From Donghicola tyrosinivorans (GTDB lineage: Bacteria; Pseudomonadota; Alphaproteobacteria; Rhodobacterales; Rhodobacteraceae): DNA of 64,000 nt. The stretch lies in assembly GCF_003003355.1 (NCBI RefSeq), contig NZ_PVTQ01000006.1:124001-188000 (forward strand), in the 5' to 3' direction. A program made the translations under genes and the position numbers. Shown in pieces: positions 15,216 through 22,443 of the stretch. Under the pieces are notes generated by a model. It made no database searches. It was not told where the DNA came from and saw only the letters and a list, made by a program, of their open reading frames with translations. How positions within the stretch are numbered: the stretch's first letter is position 1; every line of letters begins with the position of its first letter.

Positions 15216-16716
15216 ATGCACCCTTGCTGTCATCGATAAGAGTATAGTTCTCGACCGGCACGGTGACTTTCAAAGTCGTGCCGGGTTTTTCGGCCGGCTG
15301 ACTGTGTAGTGTGATCTCACCGTGTAGAGCTTCGACCATGCGCGCGCTGATCGCCAGCCCCATTCCCTGTTGGGACGCCGGAGCGCCAGTGGTCCGGAAC
15401 GGTTGAAACAGTTTGGTTTGCATTGTGACGGGAATACCGACCCCGTTGTCGATCACTTCAAAGTGCAATTGTTGTTCTACAACGCGCCATGTGATCGTAA
15501 TTTCGGGATGGTCCGGATTGGCAAAGCGGATTGCATTGTCGATCAGGTTCGAAAGAATACCACTAAGCGCGCTTTCGTCGCTGTGCAGCAGCACCTTTGG
15601 ACCAGAAAGTTTCACCTGTAGCTTGGGGATCTGGGGAATTGCCTGCAAGATCTGCTCGACCAGTTTGTCAAAGCGGATCGGAACGCGATTCACGGTGAAA
15701 CCGCCAAGCCTGACATACTCGACAAAAGCTTCCATCCGCTCATAGAGGGTCTCGGCGCGGTCGGCAATTTTAAAGGCGCGTGTTTCGGCCTCTTTGATTT
15801 TACCTTTGTTCAGGTCTTCACGCAGCCACTCGGCAGATTGCACGATCCCGCGTGCAGGGCTGCGCAAGTCATGTGCTAAAGCATAAAGCAAATCCTGGAT
15901 CACTTGGTTTTGGCGGCTGAGTTGGTTGTTGCGCCGCTCAAGGCCGCCGACCAGACGGAAATACTCATCCATTCCCTTTACAAGCGTGTTCATTCCGTAG
16001 CCGAAGACTGCGAAGAGAAATATGTCAAAAAGCGCATAGCCGATCTGCCCGAGGATCAGATTGGCATATATGCTGGATAAAAGAAGGTAAGCCAGAACCG
16101 CAATCGCGATTGAAACATTCAGAACCGGTCTGCTGAACCCCTTTTTCGCTTGGATCGTTCGAATTGCTGCGATGATGCACAGTGGAATTGCGCCGATCGG
16201 AGAACTGACGACCACCGGATGTACGACAGTCTGCATCATTGCGGCGATTATCGTTTCTGGGGTCAGGATGATCCCGACAACTCCCAAGCCAAGACACATC
16301 ACGTACCTTGTCAGGTTCCTGAATTCGTTCTCTTCCGTTCGTTTGGCCAGTGGTAATGAAATCAGAATTACGCAAACTGCCGTTTCTGGATCTATCAGAT
16401 GCTGTAGCCATTGGGTCTTTTCGCCACCGATGAGCATTCCACCTAGAACGGTCGCGGCTGGGATCGCTGCGCTAACTGCTGTGAACTGCGCGAGTTGGCG
16501 TTGCAGTGAAGGCTTTATCGAAGGAAATGCGTGAAGACCGACTGCCAAGCTTAGGATGACAGCTGTCAAGATCGACGGCGTGGTCAAATATGCGGTCGTT
16601 TGGCCCGTTTTTGTGATCAAACTAAGCAGTAACACGACAATCGCCATGGCTAGCGCGATTTTTGGCAGAAGCGAGGATAGGCTTCTGCGCCGAATGTTGT
16701 CGTAAACGCTGCTCAT
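15211..16716 (-). CDS. Membrane sensor histidine kinase next to the partition module
   Basis: 501 residues. The N-terminal ~240 residues contain about seven to eight hydrophobic segments joined by short loops (multi-span sensor), then a short coiled coil (~250-275) and a HisKA domain with the phosphorylated histidine at residue 282 (ALAHDLRSPARG). The HATPase_c domain follows with N box NLIDNAIRFA, G1 VIDNGVGIP and G2 GMGLAISARMV. No receiver domain and no adjacent response regulator, so its partner is elsewhere. Its last codon lies in parS 2, and a parS-like sequence lies near its 5' end. The link with segregation is positional only. Confidence 0.9.
   Translation of the reverse strand: MSSVYDNIRRRSLSSLLPKIALAMAIVVLLLSLITKTGQTTAYLTTPSILTAVILSLAVGLHAFPSIKPSLQRQLAQFTAVSAAIPAATVLGGMLIGGEKTQWLQHLIDPETAVCVILISLPLAKRTEENEFRNLTRYVMCLGLGVVGIILTPETIIAAMMQTVVHPVVVSSPIGAIPLCIIAAIRTIQAKKGFSRPVLNVSIAIAVLAYLLLSSIYANLILGQIGYALFDIFLFAVFGYGMNTLVKGMDEYFRLVGGLERRNNQLSRQNQVIQDLLYALAHDLRSPARGIVQSAEWLREDLNKGKIKEAETRAFKIADRAETLYERMEAFVEYVRLGGFTVNRVPIRFDKLVEQILQAIPQIPKLQVKLSGPKVLLHSDESALSGILSNLIDNAIRFANPDHPEITITWRVVEQQLHFEVIDNGVGIPVTMQTKLFQPFRTTGAPASQQGMGLAISARMVEALHGEITLHSQPAEKPGTTLKVTVPVENYTLIDDSKGAC
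16555..16570. promoter_or_regulatory. Degenerate parS-like palindrome inside the kinase gene
   Basis: GATGACAGCTGTCAAG matches the two parS sites at 14 of 16 positions and keeps the central 12-base palindrome TGACAGCTGTCA. The two changed bases fall in the outer GTT and AAC triplets, which are the conserved part of the repABC consensus, so binding may be weaker. It is inside the coding sequence, near the 5' end of the kinase gene. Confidence 0.45.
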
Positions 16717-17034
16717 GACCTTCTTTCACCGCAGATCTGCGGCGTTCTTAAGAGTAGATATGTCACCTTAGGGATAGTTCAACGGAATGAAGTCGATTCG
16801 CCTTTGCTCTTGATGCAAAGTTACCTTTGCATTTTTCGCTTCTGTTGAGTTTTTGCCAAGTAGATGGCATTATTTTTGAACGGTTTTTAGCGCCGATTCC
16901 CCGAATATTTGCCTAGTTTTGAGGGGATCTCAAGAATGCCTCAGTAAGCGAAAATATCGGTTGGTTTATTTCCGTTTCTTGATCTATTCTGCATACTATC
17001 AATGACTTGTGCTTTTGCGCAGTGAGGGCAGAAT
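16717..17034. other. Divergent promoter region between the kinase and RHE_PE00001 genes
   Basis: 318 bases without a gene. Visibly AT-richer than its flanks, with several T runs, and bounded by two diverging start codons. No palindrome or clear -35/-10 pair stood out. Confidence 0.35.
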
Positions 17035-18144
17035 ATGCAGCTTTATGAGAAAATTCTCTCTATCGAAGTGCTGGCTGCGCGTCTAGAGGGGGCGTTTTTG
17101 GCGGACCCTCAGATCGGGGCGATGTGGCGTGCGCAAGCTGCGCTTTCCGAAGTGTGCAGGTCTGTCGGCCTTGAAGGTGTGCCTCTTTCCGAAGGCGATC
17201 TGGTTTCGCGTCAGTTCGAAGCCCGTCAGACGGAACTAGAGACTGCGCGGGGTTCTTGGCTGGCGTCCGAGATGTTAAAGGTGCTGGTTTCTCCGGTGGA
17301 CTTTTTCCGCGATCCAGAGCGCTGTGTTCAGCGCTGTTATCGGGCCGCGCCGTTGGAAGAAGGCAGCACCGTTGATCCGGCAGAGCTTGGGGCCGGTTTT
17401 TGTCGGGATTTGACGATTTTGGTCGAAGAGGCCCCCTCCCCTCTTGTCGCGGCGCTGCGGGCGACCTCGCATTTGCGATTGGCAACAGAAAGTGCCAACC
17501 CCGCCGCCGAGCGGTTGTTCTTTACAATGATCGATCATTCACTTCGTAGCCGTCGCGCCGGGGCGCGGGATTTGAATTTCGATGAAGATGTTGGGTCGGT
17601 CGAAGTCTTGGCGGCGCTGCGTGGGGATTGGGTTTTCCTGCCCTCTTGTGCTTTGACTGCCGAAGGGTTTCGCGCATGGCAGCCGACCGTGCCTTCGGGG
17701 CAAGTCAGCCTGCTGGATGGGCTTCAGGTCGAGCTTTCGCGGGCGATGGGGCAGTTGCCCCTATTGCGCCGCTGGCGTGCGCAGGCGTTGGCGTCCTGTG
17801 AGGGGAAGCATGGCAAATCCCGTCTGCGGGATCTTGTTCACCTGCTGATGGAAGAGCCAATCCTGACGACAGTGCGCGTGGCTGACCGGCTGAACGTTAG
17901 TGGACGGACGGGGTTGAACTTGATGAATGAAGGTGTGGCCAGCGGCTTTCTTGCGCCGATCACTGGCCGTCGTACCTACCGCGCTTGGGCACCCACGCCC
18001 TTGGCGGATTACTTGTGTCAACGGCGACCCAAAGCGCAATTTTCTGAGGAACGTGCGCCCTTGGGGCAAGAGGCTGGATCTGAAGCGATGGCGGCGTTGG
18101 ATGCGGCGCTGGCGCAGGCCGATAAGGTTTTGCGACGTACCTAA
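17035..18144 (+). CDS. RHE_PE00001 family (DUF1612/HTH) plasmid-associated DNA-binding protein
   Basis: 369 residues from ATG 17035, preceded by GAGGG. The protein fits the RHE_PE00001 family (DUF1612 plus C-terminal helix-turn-helix), commonly found beside repABC and other plasmid modules in alphaproteobacteria. The N-terminal third is helical, the middle has conserved LAALRGDWVFLPSCAL, and the HTH is near residues 265-305 (LVHLLMEEPILTTVRVADRL followed by an asparagine-rich recognition helix and a RTYRAW wing). Biochemical function is not established. Its location here supports plasmid or chromid identity. It is transcribed away from the kinase and is monocistronic. Confidence 0.8.
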   Translation: MQLYEKILSIEVLAARLEGAFLADPQIGAMWRAQAALSEVCRSVGLEGVPLSEGDLVSRQFEARQTELETARGSWLASEMLKVLVSPVDFFRDPERCVQRCYRAAPLEEGSTVDPAELGAGFCRDLTILVEEAPSPLVAALRATSHLRLATESANPAAERLFFTMIDHSLRSRRAGARDLNFDEDVGSVEVLAALRGDWVFLPSCALTAEGFRAWQPTVPSGQVSLLDGLQVELSRAMGQLPLLRRWRAQALASCEGKHGKSRLRDLVHLLMEEPILTTVRVADRLNVSGRTGLNLMNEGVASGFLAPITGRRTYRAWAPTPLADYLCQRRPKAQFSEERAPLGQEAGSEAMAALDAALAQADKVLRRT

Positions 18145-18284
18145 GGCCCCATGCGCTTCCCTACCTGATGCGCCCTACATAGCACCACGCGCGTTCGTGA
18201 GCAGGGGTGATGTCCCCTCCCCCTCATATTCTTGCCGTTCGTCACTATATCTCTGCTTACCGGTCTTCATGGTCCTCGCGGTAG

Positions 18285-18335
18285 AGGTCCCCGCTTGGAC
18301 CGGAAGCCACTGCGTCCCTCTTCCCTGAGGGGCGC
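18285..18335. repeat. Hairpins between the RHE_PE00001 gene and the 838-aa gene
   Basis: GGTCC/GGACC near 18285-18301 and GCGTCCCTC (18312-18320) with GAGGGGCGC (18327-18335, one G-T pair). The second lies 9 bases beyond the stop of the minus-strand 838-aa gene. Neither has a T run, so they are at best weak terminators for the two convergent genes. Confidence 0.35.
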
Positions 18336-18343
18336 GGTGGGCT

Positions 18344-20860
18344 TTATTTCAGGCTATTCACTAGATTGATGGCCGCTTGTTTTGCCCCTGCTGTATATGC
18401 CTGCGCGATGATGTTTTGATCCGGGGCCCGCAGCATCAACATGCTTCCTGCTGGATTGTCGTACGCGCTGGCCTGTTCAACGGTCATCCAGTCTTTGCGC
18501 GAAGAAATGTTCCCTGAAATGGAGATTGTCATCTCGCCAAGTGCCGATAATGCGCCGGTCTTGAAGCGGGCTCTGAGGCCGAGAGAACTTTCCAGCGTGT
18601 AGCCTGCCAAGGCAAGGGGCGCGGGTGATCGGTTTGTCAGGGTGATGTTCTGGCGCTGCGAACAGGCTTTGGCTCTTAGCCCCAGTCGCCCGACCACCAG
18701 ACTTTCGTCCAGCGCCATATAGAACAGCTGCGTCGCGCGATGGGGCTGCGCTGTGCCAGTTTGGCAGCGGACTTCCAGCAAGTTCGGCCCGTATCGCAAT
18801 GTCGAAAGCCCAAGATAACCGTAGTAGCACCCTGCCCCGTTTTGCCGGAGGTCGGCGTGATTTAGGAGGGTGTGGTTCAGCCAGATGTCGACACTCCCTT
18901 GGTCTTTCCAGGATGGAATGTCGGGGCAGTGAAATTCGAAGTAAACTGGTGCGCTAAGGATTGGAACCATGCGTTTCGGGTCGGCGCAGCAAGGGCTGGT
19001 GATGCGAAGGGACCTTCCTTGGTTTGCCTGCGGTTTTGCGTAGAGGTGGCGGGTGTCCAGCAGATCGCAGCTGCTCTGGTTACGGTCTAGTGCGGCCAGA
19101 TAGCCATGCTGTCGCAGTGCAGGGATCGCGTTTGAGAGCGCTTGATGAGGTTTGGAGATCGGAGCGGCTTCGCGTTTCAAGCTCCCAATAACGCGGTCTC
19201 GTAGGGCGTACCTTAGATCAGTTTCCGCGCCATCCGGGTGATGCAGAGCGGCCTTGATTGCCTGTGCCAACAATTCACCCCCTGCCCCATCTGGGATGTT
19301 GGCGGCTTGGCGAATGACGTCTGTCATCAGCTTTTCCGCCAGCACAGGCAGTGAGCGTTGGGACTGGGAAGCCTGAGAAAGGATGCCACTTTGTAGCAGC
19401 GGGTCCGCTTTGAGGACGCTTTTCAAGCGTGTGGATGGGAATGATGGCTGTCCGTCCAAAGCAACAAGATGGTCGGGGATCGTGCAGGTCAGGGTTTCAA
19501 AAAGCTCTGCCGCTAGAGGGGCCAGTGGCGCGACCATCCATCGTCTGACGACCTCTTGCAGGCTTTGCATTGTTTCTTCGGTTTGCTGATCCCACTCAAG
19601 AATATACGGCAGCAGCAATTCGCGAACTGTTGTGACCGTGTCCCGCAGTAGATCGCCTCCTTCCCCGCGGGGAAGATTGTCCGCGACTGACATCAACTGC
19701 GCATGCAGAACCATCGCGCCGGTTTGCGCACTATTCATCGGCGTATCGCGAAACACGACTGCGAAGGATTGACTGGCAGAACGTCCGGTCAGGTATCCCG
19801 CCTCGATCAGGTGCTGAAAGCAGCGCGACATCTGCCGCTGATTTGCCTCATCGCCCTGCCCTAGGACATCCTGATCAAGTAGGGCGAAGGCGTCCTCGAT
19901 TGTTACTGGAAAGTGTTCGTCTTTTTCCTCTTCGATATTTCCTTCCAACCCGCCCTTGCAGCCGGATAGCAGTCGTAGCGCGGCAGCAAACCGCCTCAGG
20001 TTTCTGATGTCTTGCGCTTCAAGATCGGATGGCGGGCTAGGTGTGCCAAGGGGATTGGCGATGTCGTCCTCCCTGCCCTTTGTCGCAATCCGGGTTGCCA
20101 GTTCTGCGGCCTCATCGGCCAACAGCGGCGCAAGACGTTTAAGGTAATTCGCCAACCCCTCGGACAACAGTGTTTGCGGCAGATCAGCCTTGCCAGCGCA
20201 GCGCGCGATTAGATCAACGGCTGTCTCAAGCGCGATCGAACGATACGCGTCTGCGGTGGTGCTTCGCGCGGAGGTCGTGGCCGGTTTTACAGCATAGATG
20301 CTCGCAAGCAGCTTGGAGCCCGCTTCAGAGATATAGCCCCGCAGATCGCGGCAGGTGATCTGAAAGCCCAGATCAAGACCGGTTCCGATGACCAGCGATG
20401 CGGCGGTTTCAAATGACAGGATCATCCCCGCGGGGAAGGTTTTCTGGGGTACCGTCCGGTGATGGACGGACAGTCGCGTCGCCACACCGCTGCCTTGGGC
20501 AATGATCGCGGTACAGTGGGACGTGATTTTCGCCTGTCTCATGAAGGCTGACCTCAGAATGTCGCTCGGGTCGGCTATCCCGCATTTCAGGTCAGGGACG
20601 GGTAGCGGGAACCTCGTGGTGTCACCAGACATCACCCCGACGCGGATTTCTGCGCCAGACACGCCAAGCGGATCGGTTGTGCTTTGAATGCGGGCTGTCG
20701 GTCCAAGGTCAGGATCTTCGATGCGGGCAAGGGTGTCGTAATGGATGCTGAGATTGAAAGGCGCGATGCTTTGCTGGTCCATCGGAATGGCGAGGGGCAG
20801 GGGTGTGGTTTGCGAAAGCAACGCAGGATCGTCAGCCTGCAGCGGGTATGGTCGGCGCAT
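18344..20860 (-). CDS. Large protein of unknown function with a lamin-tail-like C-terminal domain
   Basis: 838 residues from ATG 20860, which has AGAGG four bases upstream; ATG 20899 in frame has no such site. No signal peptide and no membrane span. By eye it has a beta-rich N-terminal region (~1-190), a long helical middle (~200-560, many Leu/Ala heptad-like stretches), another beta region (~600-720) and a C-terminal segment ~740-835. That last segment reads like a lamin-tail (LTD) domain: ITLTNRSPAPLALAGYTL, then FKTGALSALGEMTISI, then SMLMLRAPDQNIIAQAY. LTD domains occur in exported nucleases and surface proteins, usually with a signal peptide, which is lacking here. Codon use is like the neighbours. 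I know no homologue. Confidence 0.6.
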   Translation of the reverse strand: MRRPYPLQADDPALLSQTTPLPLAIPMDQQSIAPFNLSIHYDTLARIEDPDLGPTARIQSTTDPLGVSGAEIRVGVMSGDTTRFPLPVPDLKCGIADPSDILRSAFMRQAKITSHCTAIIAQGSGVATRLSVHHRTVPQKTFPAGMILSFETAASLVIGTGLDLGFQITCRDLRGYISEAGSKLLASIYAVKPATTSARSTTADAYRSIALETAVDLIARCAGKADLPQTLLSEGLANYLKRLAPLLADEAAELATRIATKGREDDIANPLGTPSPPSDLEAQDIRNLRRFAAALRLLSGCKGGLEGNIEEEKDEHFPVTIEDAFALLDQDVLGQGDEANQRQMSRCFQHLIEAGYLTGRSASQSFAVVFRDTPMNSAQTGAMVLHAQLMSVADNLPRGEGGDLLRDTVTTVRELLLPYILEWDQQTEETMQSLQEVVRRWMVAPLAPLAAELFETLTCTIPDHLVALDGQPSFPSTRLKSVLKADPLLQSGILSQASQSQRSLPVLAEKLMTDVIRQAANIPDGAGGELLAQAIKAALHHPDGAETDLRYALRDRVIGSLKREAAPISKPHQALSNAIPALRQHGYLAALDRNQSSCDLLDTRHLYAKPQANQGRSLRITSPCCADPKRMVPILSAPVYFEFHCPDIPSWKDQGSVDIWLNHTLLNHADLRQNGAGCYYGYLGLSTLRYGPNLLEVRCQTGTAQPHRATQLFYMALDESLVVGRLGLRAKACSQRQNITLTNRSPAPLALAGYTLESSLGLRARFKTGALSALGEMTISISGNISSRKDWMTVEQASAYDNPAGSMLMLRAPDQNIIAQAYTAGAKQAAINLVNSLK

Positions 20861-21208
20861 ATTGCCTCTGGTCTTTGGTGCCACAAAAGTGCGCAGCACG
20901 TGGTCGTGGCGCGAGGCGACAAGAAAAATCGCATCTCAATTGTGGCGAGCGATGAATGTTTGATTGGGCCAAAACACGCGACCCGTTGGGTCAGAGTTCC
21001 ACATAGGATCATCGAAAACAATCTTAGGTTGTTGCCTCTATACCTAAGAGAGTGTCGCGCTGGTTCAAACCCAGCTAACTACCAACCGATCCGTAGCGCT
21101 GGATGAATTCTGCAAAACCCTCACCAGTGAAAAAGTGTGGTGTGAGATGGAGATACCGTATCTCAAGTCTCCGTGCTAAGCCTTAACTCTTGGATCAGGG
21201 AGGCGATT
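20861..21208. other. Promoter region between the 838-aa gene and the LysR gene
   Basis: 348 bases between divergent genes. It contains an 8-bp inverted repeat TCTTAGGT/ACCTAAGA (21022-21049) and a 15-base palindrome GAGATACCGTATCTC (21150-21164). No small gene seen. Confidence 0.4.
21150..21164. promoter_or_regulatory. Palindromic operator candidate for the LysR gene
   Basis: GAGATAC C GTATCTC, a perfect 15-base palindrome ending 44 bases before the preferred LysR start at 21209. LysR regulators typically bind such dyads just upstream of their own gene. It lies only eight bases before an alternative GTG start at 21173, which argues for the later start. Confidence 0.45.
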
Positions 21209-22192
21209 TTGGTCAAAGACCTTAATTTGAACGCGATGAACCACTTTGAGGCGGTGGCCCGCCTCGGCCGCGTCTCGAAGGCGGCGGAGGAGTTGGGTGT
21301 GTCTCCGTCCGCAGTGAGCCAGCAGATCAGGCTGCTTGAGCAGCAGTTTGGCGTAAAACTGTTTCGCCGTGAAAAGCGCCGCCTGTCTTTGACCCTTGAT
21401 GGTGAGCGCTTGTTTCAAACCACCACCCAAGCCTTTCGTATGATGCGCGACGTGCGCAGCGCGATCGTCCGCCAGCGCGAAAACCGCCATTTCATCATGC
21501 GCGTCAGCCCCAGTTTTGGCGTGCGCTGGTTGGGTCCACGGATCAAGAACTTTCTTGACGAAAATCCGGGCTGGGACTTGCGTGTAGATGGCACCCCAGA
21601 CTTTACCGATTTCGAAACCGAGATCGTGGATCTGGATCTGCGTTATGGGGCAGGGGATTGGTCTGGCCTGCACCAGGAGGCCGTCGTGGATGATTTTGTT
21701 CTACCGCTTTGTGCCCCGTCTTATCTGGAAGAGTTGCGCAAGCTTTCAGACGATCCCATTGCCCAGTTGCGGCAGGCCCGCCTGATTGACTCGGTCAAGA
21801 CCCACTGCCGTTGGGATTTCTGGCTGGCGCGGCGGGGCGCGATGGGGGGCAGGTTGGTCTATCCCCTCAGGTTTGACCGGTCCTCGATGGCTATTCAGGT
21901 GGCTGCCGATGGGGGCGGTGTCGTGCTGGAAAGCGCGACCCTTGCCCTGCCTGAGATCGAACGCGGCGCATTGGTGCCGCTGTCGGTCGGGTTTGAAGTG
22001 CTGCGCTTTCCGGCCTATTGGTTGGTCTGTCCGTCACGCCATGCAAGCCGCCGGATCGTTCGTTTGTTCTCTGACTGGATCAGGGCTGAGGGGCGTCAGC
22101 ATGATGCGCATGTCGCCGCGACCCTTACCGATCTTGGCTGTAGAATCGAAGAGACGGACACCTTGGCATCGATCACCCGCGGTGCAGTCTAG
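21209..22192 (+). CDS. LysR-family transcriptional regulator (GcvA-like)
   Basis: 327 residues from TTG 21209, chosen because AGGGAGG lies five bases upstream; GTG 21173 in frame has no ribosome binding site and crowds the palindrome at 21150-21164. The N-terminal helix-turn-helix is clear (HFEAVARLGRVSKAAEEL, VSPSAVSQQIRLLEQQFG), followed by a LysR substrate-binding domain (~residues 80-290) with SPSFGVRWLGPRI and DLDLRYGAGDW, as in GcvA/AmpR-type regulators. It probably acts on itself or on a divergent gene; the divergent neighbour is the 838-aa gene. Effector unknown. A hairpin terminator follows at 22203. Confidence 0.9.
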   Translation: MVKDLNLNAMNHFEAVARLGRVSKAAEELGVSPSAVSQQIRLLEQQFGVKLFRREKRRLSLTLDGERLFQTTTQAFRMMRDVRSAIVRQRENRHFIMRVSPSFGVRWLGPRIKNFLDENPGWDLRVDGTPDFTDFETEIVDLDLRYGAGDWSGLHQEAVVDDFVLPLCAPSYLEELRKLSDDPIAQLRQARLIDSVKTHCRWDFWLARRGAMGGRLVYPLRFDRSSMAIQVAADGGGVVLESATLALPEIERGALVPLSVGFEVLRFPAYWLVCPSRHASRRIVRLFSDWIRAEGRQHDAHVAATLTDLGCRIEETDTLASITRGAV

Positions 22193-22202
22193 GGCATATC
22201 CG

Positions 22203-22222
22203 ATCTTCCCCACGGGGAAGAT
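22203..22222 (+). terminator. Hairpin terminator after the LysR gene
   Basis: ATCTTCCCC, two bases, GGGGAAGAT, starting 11 bases after the stop. It is followed by TATTACG rather than a full T run, so termination may be partial. Confidence 0.55.
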
Positions 22223-22443
22223 TATTACGTCCGAAAGGTGATATTAGGGCATAACCGACCGCCTTTTTTGCGTTTCCTCGTCCTGATGGCCATCTGCCAT
22301 TAAGTCAGGCCTTCATGTCTAATGCATCTGTTCGCTGGTTTTTGTTTCTCGGCTGCTGCGCCGCGACAGGTTCGTCGCGCGAATAGTGTAGGCGGGACGC
22401 TGGCGGTCAAACTTGAGTTGCAGGTGCGTAAAGGCGAGGCGGC

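Noticed and set aside
21059-21075. tRNA T-arm-like sequence GCTGG TTCAAAC CCAGC
   Set aside because: The loop fits the tRNA consensus, but there is no matching acceptor stem, anticodon arm or correctly spaced CCA end.
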